A DNA stretch of 64,000 nucleotides from Ignavibacteria bacterium (GTDB lineage: Bacteria > Bacteroidota > Ignavibacteria > Kapaibacteriales > Kapaibacteriaceae). Below are positions 43,508-53,791 of this stretch, one piece after another. Each line of letters opens with the position of its first letter. Position 1 is the first letter of the stretch. The DNA lies in the NCBI GenBank assembly GCA_015709655.1, contig CP054181.1, positions 547,262 through 611,261 on the forward strand, given 5' to 3'. The position numbers were made by a program, and so were the translations under genes. The notes beneath the pieces are model-generated. The model had not been told where the DNA came from. It saw nothing but the letters and a program-made list of their open reading frames with translations, and made no database searches.

Positions 43508-45706
43508 TTATCTCAGCAACATGACGGTTGATATCCAGCCTGATGAGCGATCAACAATCGTATATAAGCCCGTAGGCAGGTTTGTGGAAACCACCCGTGT
43601 TCCCTCTCCCTCAGTGTATTTCATTATCCCAGCCTGAGTTACGTCTTCGCCATTGGTATTGAATACCCTGATGGATTCATCGGGCTTGGGTACGACAACA
43701 TCAAAAGTATTCCAATATGCCTTAGGTGAGGATACCCGGTAGATTGTTTGATCAAACGCAGGTACCGACGTTGCTAAATTATATTGAAGAAAAATAATAT
43801 CGCTAACGTCGGTTAGCCTTAGAGCTATCAGCCTCTTGGCTCTATTCACTGATACCAGGGGATAATGTGCTTCTGGAAAAACCGATATGGCTGAGATTGT
43901 GGATAATGTCGAATCTAGCAGATACAATGTATCTTTGAATAAACAAAGTATAGTATTGTCATCTATGACAAGAGCAGTCTCAAGAGGCCTTGAGAATTGG
44001 CGACTAACTCGGATAGAATTATCTGATCGTCTAAGGATTGATATTATGTCGTCTCTCATCGTATACAATAAAACATCTCCTGAGCCGGGGAATACAAATT
44101 GTTTAATTCTCGAAGAATTCCCACGGGCAAACAATTCACTATATTGTTGTAGGGCCAATGAGTCCATATTCCACACGCCTCCGCGGTTAGTGCCAAGGGC
44201 AATCATTTCATGGGTATTGGGAACATAGTTAATATACACATCCCCACATCCATCACATGTAGTATAGAGAGATCTGGTTGTATCAACAAGATCTTGAAAG
44301 ATAAGTCCGTCATTGTTTACTGAGATAGCCGCATAACGGAGATCCGGCGAGATAGCCTTAACCTTACCTCCCACAAGTTGCGATGGTGAATAAGGTAATG
44401 TAACAACTTTCACGGTCGAATCAGTAGCAAAGTCCACCAAACTAAGTCGCGATAGAGAATCAGTAACTGAAAGTATTGGACTAATATTTGTTTCGTCAGC
44501 ACATATCTGTGCGTCAAATCGCTTGAAGCGCTTCCTTAGCGTCTGGTCCTGTAAAGATAAATGATAATAAGGTTTTCCGAGGGTGCCCATTAATAGTGCT
44601 GTCCCAGACGTATCGTATCTCATGAGATTAGGTATAGGAACTGCGATTACACGGGAACTTCTATCTTTGATATCTAATAGATATGTTACATAATCCGTCG
44701 TACAGCCAATACGGCCATTTCCTAACCATACTACATCGTCAAAATGTACGTGAGGTAAGGTCCATATCCTCTTATAGCGTTCTCCTTCCAGTACATAGAT
44801 ACTAGTGATACTGTCAGAAATAAATTTATTCTCCTTGGTAATGAATTGCCTCACATATGAGATAATAATGGTGTCACCCGTGCTGTTAAACCAATGGCTC
44901 TTCGGCTGTTCTTCAATAAACTCATCAATATTGAAATCAGGAAGTCTTTCTCCGGTTGTTACATCAAACCTGTGAACTTTGGACTTGTAGTTGTCAAGAA
45001 ACAGCAAAACAGGATGGCTAAGGTTGCGGTCAGTAATTCCAATACTGCTACCGTAGGCGTCCAACATTCCTTTGGGCGTTGTAATAACTCGTTCCATTCT
45101 TCGCTCAAATAGGTTGTATATAGTTATCGTGTCATTTTCACACCCTACCACATATTTGCCGTTACCAACAATGTCTATTACACCTTTAATATCTGGTAAT
45201 GACGTAAATCGAACTGGATTGAGTTCTAAAAAACCGAATTCTTCTCCTCGTACAGCAAATATCACGTTACTACCGGGCCTCATCATCGGTCGCGTAAATT
45301 CAGCGGGTAACAACAAATTTGGAGTATCCTTGCCGGGTGTCCAAACTGAAACAACTAGGGATCGTGATGAAGTATCATTGTATCCATGAATAACTACCTC
45401 GCCAGAAGGCAGTATGCCGATTGGCTTACCATGATTACTTGAGTTTTTCAGGCCTGTTTTTACCATACCATGGATTTGAAATGGGTTATCAAGGTCATGT
45501 ACAATGTATAATGGGCCTACACAATTACCCACAAATAACTTACCGTCTGACGAAAACGTAGTACCTGAAGATATAGAGGGAAAAAGCAACACCGCAACCG
45601 AACCAATTGTATCTATGCCACGAGAAAGCAAGTTTTCCGAAGAGCAAAGTATTAACGAGTAAATGATACACAGAATCCGTAAACTGCGTATTCTTGATTG
45701 TTTCAT
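43508..45706 (-). CDS. Secreted beta-propeller protein with T9SS sorting domain
   Basis: 732 residues. The signal peptide is RILCIIYSLILCSSENLLS. The body is a long series of WD40/SMP-30-like repeats without a catalytic motif (for example GSNVIFAVRGEEFGFLELN and NGRIGCTTDYVTYLLDI). The end, DESIRVFNTNGEDVTQAG...NLPTGLYTIVDRSSG then WISTVMLLR, is a T9SS type A sorting domain, predicting cell-surface delivery. Third gene of the minus-strand operon from 51083. The IS256 copy lies between it and its promoter, so expression may depend on the IS. Confidence 0.85.
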   Translation of the reverse strand: MKQSRIRSLRILCIIYSLILCSSENLLSRGIDTIGSVAVLLFPSISSGTTFSSDGKLFVGNCVGPLYIVHDLDNPFQIHGMVKTGLKNSSNHGKPIGILPSGEVVIHGYNDTSSRSLVVSVWTPGKDTPNLLLPAEFTRPMMRPGSNVIFAVRGEEFGFLELNPVRFTSLPDIKGVIDIVGNGKYVVGCENDTITIYNLFERRMERVITTPKGMLDAYGSSIGITDRNLSHPVLLFLDNYKSKVHRFDVTTGERLPDFNIDEFIEEQPKSHWFNSTGDTIIISYVRQFITKENKFISDSITSIYVLEGERYKRIWTLPHVHFDDVVWLGNGRIGCTTDYVTYLLDIKDRSSRVIAVPIPNLMRYDTSGTALLMGTLGKPYYHLSLQDQTLRKRFKRFDAQICADETNISPILSVTDSLSRLSLVDFATDSTVKVVTLPYSPSQLVGGKVKAISPDLRYAAISVNNDGLIFQDLVDTTRSLYTTCDGCGDVYINYVPNTHEMIALGTNRGGVWNMDSLALQQYSELFARGNSSRIKQFVFPGSGDVLLYTMRDDIISILRRSDNSIRVSRQFSRPLETALVIDDNTILCLFKDTLYLLDSTLSTISAISVFPEAHYPLVSVNRAKRLIALRLTDVSDIIFLQYNLATSVPAFDQTIYRVSSPKAYWNTFDVVVPKPDESIRVFNTNGEDVTQAGIMKYTEGEGTRVVSTNLPTGLYTIVDRSSGWISTVMLLR

Positions 45707-45725
45707 GACTACCTATCCTTGAAGA

Positions 45726-45809
45726 TTACAGTATAACCGTATGGTATTCCTCGCAGAGGACTGCATCATTAATAAAAGTGATGTACATACACGCCAAGCC
45801 GCGATACTT
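45726..45809 (-). pseudogene. Severed C-terminus of the 206-residue T9SS-type protein
   Basis: Reading minus strand from the target duplication: KYRGLACMYITFINDA then VLCEEYHTVIL and TAA at 45726-45728. It is the missing end of the gene at 47194-47738. Joining the two pieces across one copy of the 8-bp duplication gives 621 nt, exactly 207 codons. Confidence 0.8.
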
Positions 45810-47193
45810 GACAGTGTCCGGAAGTTAGTTGAAAAAAAAGAGGCTCGCTTTGTGGTTGGTAATTTGGAGAAACTAAACAACCAAACACCAAACAAAGGAG
45901 CCCCATGCGATCCAAACATACGCACCCAGATCTTAGTGCGGCAATCGAAACACTAGCGGAGCTGGCAGGCGACGAAGTCGCGGCACTCGTGTTAAATCAT
46001 CTGGAGCTGAGCAGACATGTTGGCGTTCAGCTGATGGAACGGGAGGTGACGCACCTAGCCGGGGAGCGCCATAGCCATGACAAGCCTCACCAGGGCCGGT
46101 ACAGCCGCTGGGGACGTAATCCTGGCAGTCTTGCTGTAGGAGGACAGAAGCTGCCGGTGGCAGTACCCAGGGTGTATGATGCCGAAACCGGGAAGACGTT
46201 TTCGCCACAGATCTACCATGAAATGCGCCAGGCCGCGGAGCCACCGACCTACGTGATCGAGTCGTTGTTTCGTGGACTCGGCAGCCGCAATCTGGAGCTG
46301 GTTACCGAAGCATTGATGGATTCATTTGGACTCTCAAAGAGTCGGGTTTCTGAGCTTTTCGTTGAGCACAGCGCCGCGATCCTGGAAGAGTTTCTTCAGC
46401 GTCGCCTTGACGAGTCAACCTATGTGGCTGTCTTCATCGACGGAAAGTGCATACAGGGTCAGAACATCGTCTCGGTTATTGGCGTAACTGAAGCCGGGGA
46501 GAAGTATACGCTGGGGCTAACCCAATGTACGACAGAGAACGCCGGTGTGATCACGACGATGTTTCGCGAGATGATCAGCCGTGGTTTCTGCTTCGATGAC
46601 GGCCTGTTGTTTGTGATCGACGGCGGGCTAGGCCTTCGAAAGGCGATCGAAGAGGTCTTTGGCGAATATGCCGTCATTCAGCGCTGCCAAGTGCACAAGT
46701 TGCGCAATGTGCTTGACCACTTGCCGGAGAACGCACGTCCAGAATGGCGCAAACTTCTGAAGCAATTGTTCTCCTGCGATGACTACAAACACGCACGCAC
46801 TATGGCTGATGAACTCATAGCACGATTGCAGAAGATCAATCCCGCCGCTGCTGCATCACTCAAGGAGGGCATCGAAGACGTACTGACCCTGACAAGACTC
46901 GGCTTACGATCTGTGTTCGGCCGTTCGTTCGGCACGACAAATGTGATCGAGTCGGCGAACTCTGCCATAGCACGTCGTACGAGGCATGTTACGCGATGGT
47001 CCACAGGTGATCAGCGGCTACGGTGGTCAGCACTAGCTCTTCTTGATGCCGAACAATCATGGCGGCGAGTGCACAACTATAAACGATTGCCTATTTTGCA
47101 ACGGGCGATCAAAGACGAGGTCAACAATAGAATCCAGTCCAATCAGCCCAAAGCCAAAGTCTCTAGATTTTCAACTAAGAAACGGACATAGTC
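45810..47193 (+). mobile_element. IS256-family insertion sequence, intact, with 8-bp target duplication
   Basis: 1384 bp. The ends GACAGTGTCCGGAAGTTAGT and, on the opposite strand, GACTATGTCCGTTTCTTAGT are imperfect inverted repeats. Flanking CGATACTT occurs at both 45802-45809 and 47194-47201, an 8-bp duplication typical of the family. Transposase is complete, so this copy looks recent and potentially active. Confidence 0.92.
45905..47191 (+). CDS. IS256/mutator-family transposase
   Basis: 428 residues. The DDE motifs are VAVFIDGKCIQGQNIV (first Asp), LFVIDGGLGLRKAIEEVF (second Asp) and GTTNVIESANSAIARRT (Glu). CQVHKLRNVLDHLP is the conserved C-x2-H region. An RBS-like AAAGGAG lies 7 nt upstream. 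The stop codon lies inside the right inverted repeat. It is full length, unlike the remnant at 31032. Confidence 0.94.
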   Translation: MRSKHTHPDLSAAIETLAELAGDEVAALVLNHLELSRHVGVQLMEREVTHLAGERHSHDKPHQGRYSRWGRNPGSLAVGGQKLPVAVPRVYDAETGKTFSPQIYHEMRQAAEPPTYVIESLFRGLGSRNLELVTEALMDSFGLSKSRVSELFVEHSAAILEEFLQRRLDESTYVAVFIDGKCIQGQNIVSVIGVTEAGEKYTLGLTQCTTENAGVITTMFREMISRGFCFDDGLLFVIDGGLGLRKAIEEVFGEYAVIQRCQVHKLRNVLDHLPENARPEWRKLLKQLFSCDDYKHARTMADELIARLQKINPAAAASLKEGIEDVLTLTRLGLRSVFGRSFGTTNVIESANSAIARRTRHVTRWSTGDQRLRWSALALLDAEQSWRRVHNYKRLPILQRAIKDEVNNRIQSNQPKAKVSRFSTKKRT

Positions 47194-47738
47194 CGATACT
47201 TCCCGCTATTAACTAACTGAAGCATTTTTTCTGTTGAGTTAGTATTGCAAATCAGTTTCCCACGCACATCGTAAAGAGATATCCCTCTAATGTTTAGTCT
47301 CGATATTCTGGTGTTCAAGATGTTAGCGAATGATAGATTTAACTTATGATCTAAGAACATCTGTACAGAATCCTGCCTTTTCGATGCTCTGGAGACGATA
47401 CTAAAATATGCCGGTGATGACATCACGGTCCTACGCGACTGTGATTCTACTATACTGAGCCGATAATACTTACCTTGCAGTGAGCCCACACTCCATATAA
47501 ATTGCTGAACACTGGGCTGCAGTCTCACTAAATGTGTCCAGTACCCTTCTGAACCATTCCAAAGCATTACATCATACGATATCGCGGGTTCCAGCTTCAA
47601 ATCTTTAAACGTCACGACTGAGTTAGATACAATAATGTCAGATCCGCTCGGCAAAGAGTGTAGTGTCAATGGCTCATTCACCTGAGCATGAAGTTGCATT
47701 GCGACAGTCATGCACAGAACTAATACTATGATTTTCAT
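47194..47738 (-). pseudogene. T9SS-type secreted protein split by IS256
   Basis: ATG 47738 opens a signal peptide (IIVLVLCMTVAMQLHAQ). The rest is an immunoglobulin-like beta domain and the start of a sorting domain (RLNIRGISLYDVRGKLICN). The frame runs into the IS after GKYR, replacing the final 25 residues with RTMSVS. The original end lies at 45726-45809. Losing the tail should abolish T9SS export and anchoring. Its start overlaps the end of the large surface-protein gene by 4 bp. Confidence 0.85.
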
Positions 47739-50700
47739 CGTGGCTCCAACAAAACTGAATATGTAATTCGAATGTTGTTATTTTCAATAATGTGCTGCAA
47801 GGATTTGAACGGATCGAAATTTTCTTTTTCTCCAGATTTTTTGTCTCTAGGCTTCACACCCGTAAAGATGTTTCTATAATACGTTATTTCGTTTTTGGGC
47901 GTCAACTGCCCCATTACATCAGGCTCACCAGCATTAGTAAGAAGGTCTGCGTAGAAAGCTGAAACTGCTCCTAGTGCGTAAGTGATATAACCTTTATAAT
48001 CATCTGCAGAATCAATCTTTACTTGAGTCGCCAGAGTATCAGCCACTTTGCCAAAGTATGATGCTAAGTTGTCGTAGGAATAATCAATATCCAATACAAT
48101 AAAGTGTAGAAAAAGGTAACCATTATTAGCCAGAGGAGAGTATCCTCCTGCCTTGCTAATCAATTTACTGGGATACTGCGGATCTCCTTCGCCCATGCCG
48201 GAGTATTCACCTAACGTATCAGGTTCTACGGCATCAGAGAAATTAACTCCATGCTTTGATTCAGAATTCATTGAAGTTATGGCGATAACCAAGACATCCG
48301 GGTCGTTCGCACCAAATAACCACCAAAATGCATCCCAATCGTTATCTTTTAGAACTTCAATTTTGTCTACACGAACACTAACGGTAGGCGGTGCAATTTC
48401 GACGGTTGTGTGCGATGGATTGAGTAGGAGGGCGTCGCTAGTTGACCTTATTACTTCATCCCAATAAACCGATAGTTGCCCAGAACACCACGCATTCATG
48501 CCGTCACTGGCCCTACACTGAATTTTAATTTTCCTCGGTGTATCATTCATTAAAATGTAATAGTGTCTGGTGTCGTTATAGTCATTCCGAATTTGATCAT
48601 ATGCCCTAAGTCCCTGCCCACTATTCGAAGCATCTGCAGTCGACAGCTTCACAGGTTTATTAAATTCAACGATGGGATATACCGTTAAATTATAGCCAGA
48701 TTGTTCGAATTCAATTAGTGCTTTTGCAAGATTCTGTTCATCACTTATGTTTCCTTTTTCATCTATATCAAAGGAATACAAGCTGGCACCTCCGAGAGGT
48801 GTGGAATCGTTAGGATCACGGGTTTTAATCCATAATTTGATCGCATAGAATCCATCTTCATCGATAAGTAGCTTCACGATCCTGTCTTCATCCATGGTAA
48901 ACCGTATTATCTTTTTCGGAGCATCAATAACGGCCCCATACGTATACCCCGGATCATTGGACCAGCCAACAATCGCTTTACCTGCGTTTCGCTTTCCACT
49001 TTTGTCAATCACAGGCGTCAGGGTAACCACCTCATTGCAGGCATATTCAACAATGTTGTCCCAAAAGTCAAATTCATTCTGAACCGCAGTACCCTTCCAT
49101 CCTATCTTACCTGATGGTCGTCTGTACTCTTTTCCTTGACCGTTCCTAAGAATATCAATAGAGCTCCAATCAATTTTAGTTCCATCTAATCCTTCGATTT
49201 CCAACGTTAGTTTGTAGGTTTTATGTCGGAGTGTGACGTAAAATCGCTTGATGCAGGGGTCGCCGGTTACGCTAACAAGTTTCGACCAGGTAGCACCAAC
49301 AGGAGGACCGTCCGGATCGTCTGTACCTGCAATCAACACACCGTTCTCTCTTACAGTTTTTATTTCGTAGCATGTATTTGTTACGTTTACCCCAACAAGA
49401 AAATCAACAATGGGCATCATGCTGTTATAGGTTCCTACAGCATGATATGGCCCCACTGGAACTATTGCAACACCAACTCCGGTTGATACAGTAACTGGCT
49501 GTACCGGTACACGTGGTTCGTGTGCATTATGTGCGTAACCATCAACATTCAGTTCGATGGTGTAAGGAGGACAAACCGTAGGAGTAGGTGTTGGTATAAA
49601 GCCACCGCCTATTGATACGTTGTAGTTAGGGCCATCATATCTTCCAATAGGCACATATCGAATAACAGGATTTGTACTTCCATTTATTAACGGGATACTG
49701 GGTACCGTCCATGCACCGAAAGCATGTGGGCTATCAGCGGATGCCGTTAGTAACAAGCTTTCATTTGGCTGGCACCAAACGGTATACTTACCAGATCCCA
49801 GTGAATCTGCATAACCGGCAACCGAAATAGAACCCCACGACGAGCCGGAAACAGTAAGCTCAATAGTATCCTTTTTCACCTGGCGATAAACGGCGCGTAC
49901 GTCAAGCCTAACTATTGTTGAACATGTGTACACCTTGGAAAACGAGGGTGTTGTAATAGCTTCGATAGACGGATCGCTGGGACATAGCCAGTGTGAAAAA
50001 TACAAGTGATCAATAAACTTGGGGACGCTTACCTGTATCGTGTCCCCCGGCATGACCGTCCTAGCAACTTGACCAGATGCGTATTTATATGTTTCAGGGC
50101 GAAAAACAGTACTGTCAGGCCCTTGCAGTGTTACGAACAAGGCTCCGTGCCCGTAGTGGCGTACAAAATATTGAGCTGTATCACCGTCAGTTCCAGTGAA
50201 AATGCGATGATTAGATTGGATAAAATAGCCCTCACCGTCAATAATCGAATCGGTAGGAATATATACGGTAAGGCTGTCAGCACTAATACTCGGTGTAATT
50301 TCTACCGTATCATACGAAATCGAACAGATTGCGGAATCTATTGTTGTAACTGTACCTTGCCGCAGTAGATATATCAGGTCGCCGGAACCATTACTTAATG
50401 CCGGTATCTTTCGGTTATATGTAATCTTCACCGTGTCTCCACAACGTACCAACCCGTTACTAAACCCATAATCCACATCTACAATGGTGTGTGGGGCAAG
50501 TTCTGTGGTGAAGGATGTTACACTTTGAGTTATGGCGACTGTATCGTATTCACCGGCTTCTGAATCCCAAACGAGAACTCTTGCGTCGTCAACAATAACT
50601 TTATACTCTGTGTTAAATCTGAGTTGGTCAGGATCAATTGTAAACGTGAGTGTTGTGTCATCAACAATCGTAGAATGACCGTGCAGGGATAGACGCCGGA

Positions 50701-51083
50701 TCGCGGAGATATCATCTGAAATATGGTTGTACTCATCAGTTGAAAGAACATACATACATGGCATCGTATCAACATACTCGATGTTAAGTGAATCAAGCAA
50801 ATGATTCATCATGGTTGTATCGTAGCCGTAGGCCCTGCTGTGCTGTAATACTGAGGACTCGTCAACCTTGTGACTTAGAATGATGGTAACGGTTGACAAC
50901 GATTTCGCCACGTTGGTACTACCATTTGCTGGTGTTACCTTGGTAACAGTATGTGCGGAAAAAGTAGTTACCGCTGCTACAAGGAAAAACGCTACTAGTG
51001 TGCGTAGTGCGTAGTGCGTAGTGCGTAGTGCGTAGTGCGTAGTGCGTAGTGCGTAGTGCGTAGTGCGTAGTGCGTAGTTTCAT
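47735..51083 (-). CDS. Large surface protein, probably phase-variable (currently out of frame)
   Basis: A 1058-codon frame is open from 50911 down, but its natural start is upstream. ATG at 51083-51081 sits 3 nt after GGGGAGGT and is followed by Lys, eleven 7-bp repeats, and a hydrophobic signal peptide (LVAFFLVAAVTTFSA) that lies in the long frame. With 11 repeats the ATG frame is off by one base; 10 or 13 repeats would join them. The mature protein begins with a bacterial Ig-like domain (VTPANGSTNVAKSLSTVTI, HKVDESS). It then has InlB/BACON-like beta repeats with DGYAHNAHEP and EGLDGTKIDW. No T9SS tail was recognised; the operon partners have one. Confidence 0.75.
51001..51077. repeat. Heptanucleotide tandem repeat (TGCGTAG x 11)
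   Basis: Eleven perfect TGCGTAG units (CTACGCA on the coding strand) lie directly after the second codon of the surface-protein start. Because 7 is not a multiple of 3, each gain or loss of a unit changes the frame. None of the three frames of the repeat contains a stop (peptide LRTTHYA). Confidence 0.95.
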
Positions 51084-51369
51084 AGCACCTCCCCAATGTT
51101 TATAGAATAAATACAAACACTCTTAGCGGCAATATAACCAAATGTTTATATGAAAGCAAGTACCGCGTTAAATAAAATATATTTTGTCGAAATTGTATGG
51201 CTGCAGCATTGGGGGGCAACCACGCGGGGTTGGCCATATGGGTTCGTGTCGATCTTACTATTGTTTCGTTCGGGCGACCACGCGGGGTCACCTCTACCGT
51301 TGTGTGTTTTTTTATGGTGTTTCGTGGCGGGCGGCCACAAACGCAGCCACCGGTCGGGGTGAGGCCGTG
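51084..51369. other. Intergenic with promoter of surface operon and interspersed repeat
   Basis: The first 80 bp (51085-51165) are AT-rich and upstream of the surface-protein start, so they should hold its promoter; I cannot place -10/-35 boxes. From about 51210 a diverged copy of the GC-rich repeat at 42980 is seen (GGCGACCACGCGGGGTCACC, GTTCGTGTCGATCTTACTA). No gene. Confidence 0.5.
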
Positions 51370-52140
51370 CTACGGATTCACAATTATCCCTACCGGGCAG
51401 TGGTCGCTGCCCATGACTTCCTGTGAGATATATGCGTTTTTTAGTGATGGCCTGAGGTTGGAAGTGATCCAGTGATAGTCTATTCGCCAGCCAACGTTGC
51501 GCTCACGGGCTCTGGTGACCTGGTCCCAGTATGTGTACTCATCGGTGGTATCGGGATAAAACTCTCGGAAGGTGTCTAACCATCCGTCAGCAACGAGTTC
51601 ATCGAGCTTCACGCGTTCCTCAGGAAGGAATCCGGTGGTTTTTTCGTTTTCCTTTGGACGTGCCAGGTCAATTGGTTTATGGGCGGTGTTGTAGTCTCCG
51701 CACACAATGATACGCTTGCCTTCGGCTCTCTGCTTCCTGCATCGTTCAAATAAGTGATCATAAAATTCGAGCTTATAGGGTACGCGCATGTTACCACGAC
51801 TGCCATTGGGGAAATACACTCCGTACAGAGTAAACGCACCGTAGTCAAGTTCAAGTATCCTGCCTTCGTTGTCAATATCCTCCACACCAATCTTGGTGTT
51901 TACATTGTCGGGTTGTATCCGTGATAAGATGCCAACACCACTATATCCTTTTTTACGTTCGCACGGATGCCAGAACGTGTGGTAGCCCTCCATCTCAAGC
52001 AACTGCTGAGGTATGGTATCGAAGTCTGCCTTTATTTCCTGCAAGCATACAATATCCGGCTTATCCTGCTCTAACCACTCTAAAAACCCCTTCTTTAAGG
52101 CGGCGCGAATTCCGTTAATATTCCAGGATACGATTTTCAT
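51370..52140 (-). CDS. xth: Exodeoxyribonuclease III (AP endonuclease)
   Basis: 256 residues, family length. Motifs are MKIVSWNINGIRAAL, DIVCLQEIKAD (metal-binding Glu), YGVYFPNGS, VCGDYNTAHKPIDL (catalytic Asp and Asn), WRIDYHW and GSDHCPVGI (catalytic His). It repairs abasic sites and trims 3' ends in base excision repair. It lies 28 bp after pyrE on the same strand. Confidence 0.96.
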   Translation of the reverse strand: MKIVSWNINGIRAALKKGFLEWLEQDKPDIVCLQEIKADFDTIPQQLLEMEGYHTFWHPCERKKGYSGVGILSRIQPDNVNTKIGVEDIDNEGRILELDYGAFTLYGVYFPNGSRGNMRVPYKLEFYDHLFERCRKQRAEGKRIIVCGDYNTAHKPIDLARPKENEKTTGFLPEERVKLDELVADGWLDTFREFYPDTTDEYTYWDQVTRARERNVGWRIDYHWITSNLRPSLKNAYISQEVMGSDHCPVGIIVNP

Positions 52141-52168
52141 TGCCCAAGCCCCCTTCCATCAGTTCGGT

Positions 52169-52699
52169 TCATGCTGCTTCGAGTTGTGAACGCGTAAATA
52201 AACTTGACAGCTGGTAACCTTCTTTAGCAAGTGCTTCGCGTCCGCCCTGCTCTCTGTCAATCGCACACAACACGTGCGACACGGTTGCGCCAAGCGCACG
52301 CAAATCAGCACCGCTCAGCAGAACTTGTCCGCCCGAGGTAATAACATCTTCTACAATCAGCACGTTCTTTCCACTAACGTCTGCACCTTCGGAAAGGCGT
52401 CGTGTTCCATAATCCTTCGCCTTCTTGCGTACAAGTGCCGTGGGCAAGCCCGACTCAAGCGAAAGTGCAACAGCCAGCGCCACACCACCAAGCTCAAGTC
52501 CCGCCAGTATCTGCGTTCCCTCGGGGATAAGGGGCTTTGCCATCCGTGCAATCGATGCCAGGAGCACCGGATCACTTTCGAACTGGTACTTGTCAAAATA
52601 GACGTTGCTGATTTGTCCGCTGCGCAGCAAGAATTCTCCGTGCAACTGACTTACCCGAGCGATCTCCCGTGCGAGATCGGTATGTGTGGTGATAAGCAT
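52169..52699 (-). CDS. pyrE: Orotate phosphoribosyltransferase
   Basis: 176 residues from ATG 52699, chosen because LITTHTDLAREIARVSQLHGEFLLRSG (span, residues 2-28) is the usual start and upstream codons read like non-coding sequence. The PRPP-binding loop VLIVEDVITSGGQVL is near residue 105, and IARMAKPLIP and LAGLELGGVALA are the substrate-side motifs. It converts orotate and PRPP to OMP in pyrimidine synthesis. Confidence 0.94.
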   Translation of the reverse strand: MLITTHTDLAREIARVSQLHGEFLLRSGQISNVYFDKYQFESDPVLLASIARMAKPLIPEGTQILAGLELGGVALAVALSLESGLPTALVRKKAKDYGTRRLSEGADVSGKNVLIVEDVITSGGQVLLSGADLRALGATVSHVLCAIDREQGGREALAKEGYQLSSLFTRSQLEAA

Positions 52700-52768
52700 G
52701 GTCAAAAATACAGTAGCAAGCTGTTGAAGAGTGGAACAACGATCGTTCCGCCACCCAACAATCATGTA

Positions 52769-53767
52769 TCACCGGGCCGCAGCAATCAGTGCTTCTTTAA
52801 GTCTTTCTTCCGGCGGCATTCCGTTAAACCGCATGAACACAGAGCCACTGGGCTTCAGCACGAGTGTTGTTGGAGCTGCGTTCACAAGTAGTTTATTTAC
52901 AAAGTCCGATGGCGGATCCTGTACACAGACGATGCTCTTGTTCTGCAGATACACGTCCTTCTGATTCCCGTTCCACTTACCTCCCATTATTACGAGAATG
53001 TCGGCAATGATCCCCTGGAGTCGTAAGTCGGCCAGATACTTGAGTTCGATTTTGCATGCGGAGCAGGTACTGGATACAAACACTATTGCCGATGGTTTCG
53101 ACGGAGTAGTGCGGTGCCTGAGAATTGAAGCAGGAATATCTTGTATGTCTTCACCACCAAGCAGGCCCCGGGCATCCAATATACCGATAAGCGAATCAAG
53201 CTGTAAGGGGCTTAGGCGAGGTGGGAATCTTCTGTCAAGTGTCTGTACGGCTGCAGTGTCAGACGGCATGTATCTGTAGCTTACAGCGTAAAATGGACTT
53301 GAGTTAACGGTATCACCACGCTTATCCATCAATCCTGCCACCAATGAAGCCAGACCGGCAACCCTTGTATCCGAGCGTCTAAACGTTTGCATCATGGCTA
53401 AGGCAGGATGTACGTACGAATTATCTGCCTTGTTATAGTATAAAATTTTTGTTTCGAAAAAGGCAGTAATCTGACGGCTTAACCAGAGCTCATGCTCAAA
53501 CCGATTTCTAGGCCCGGGGATCCTCCTGTGCAAGGTTAATGTACTGTCGGTAACGCCTTGTACAAAGTTTGCAGCCTGATGTAGAGAATGAGGAGCGTAG
53601 TCGTTACTTCCACCTTTTGTAAGCTTTACAAGCAAATTCATTGCCGGCAAAGTCTTGCCTCGACTTACAAGACTACGAACCAGGTTGTCATAGTCCCGAC
53701 CTAATATACGTTTCCTGAACACATAAGTGTAGCTATCTGAAAAATCTGTACCCGGCAGCGTTACCAT
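52769..53767 (-). CDS. Thioredoxin-like-fold protein with CSAC motif
   Basis: 332 residues. The N-terminal about 215 residues are helical and unrecognised. The C-terminal third has a thioredoxin-type strand plus active-site-like SAIVFVSSTCSACKIEL (CxxC at about residues 236-239) and the later AAPTTLVLKPSGSVFMRF, as in TlpA/redoxin proteins. There is no signal peptide at this start, although the preceding gene suggests an envelope role. It follows the lipoprotein gene by 24 bp. Likely a periplasmic or membrane-linked disulfide protein. Confidence 0.65.
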   Translation of the reverse strand: MVTLPGTDFSDSYTYVFRKRILGRDYDNLVRSLVSRGKTLPAMNLLVKLTKGGSNDYAPHSLHQAANFVQGVTDSTLTLHRRIPGPRNRFEHELWLSRQITAFFETKILYYNKADNSYVHPALAMMQTFRRSDTRVAGLASLVAGLMDKRGDTVNSSPFYAVSYRYMPSDTAAVQTLDRRFPPRLSPLQLDSLIGILDARGLLGGEDIQDIPASILRHRTTPSKPSAIVFVSSTCSACKIELKYLADLRLQGIIADILVIMGGKWNGNQKDVYLQNKSIVCVQDPPSDFVNKLLVNAAPTTLVLKPSGSVFMRFNGMPPEERLKEALIAAAR

Positions 53768-53791
53768 GATCTCTGCAACGAATAACAGTAT

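Noticed and set aside
47735..50911. GTG 50911 as the true start of the large surface protein
   Set aside because: It cuts through an Ig-like domain (VTPANGSTNVAKS), removes the signal peptide and has no ribosome site; it is merely the first start codon in the frame.
51001..51077. CRISPR-like tandem array
   Set aside because: Units are 7 bp with no spacers, so this is a microsatellite.
50919..51116. A 65-residue frame containing LRTTHYA repeats
   Set aside because: It is the out-of-frame reading of the surface-protein start through the 7-bp repeat; after the repeat it reads non-protein-like sequence and stops. It is treated as the off state of the large gene.
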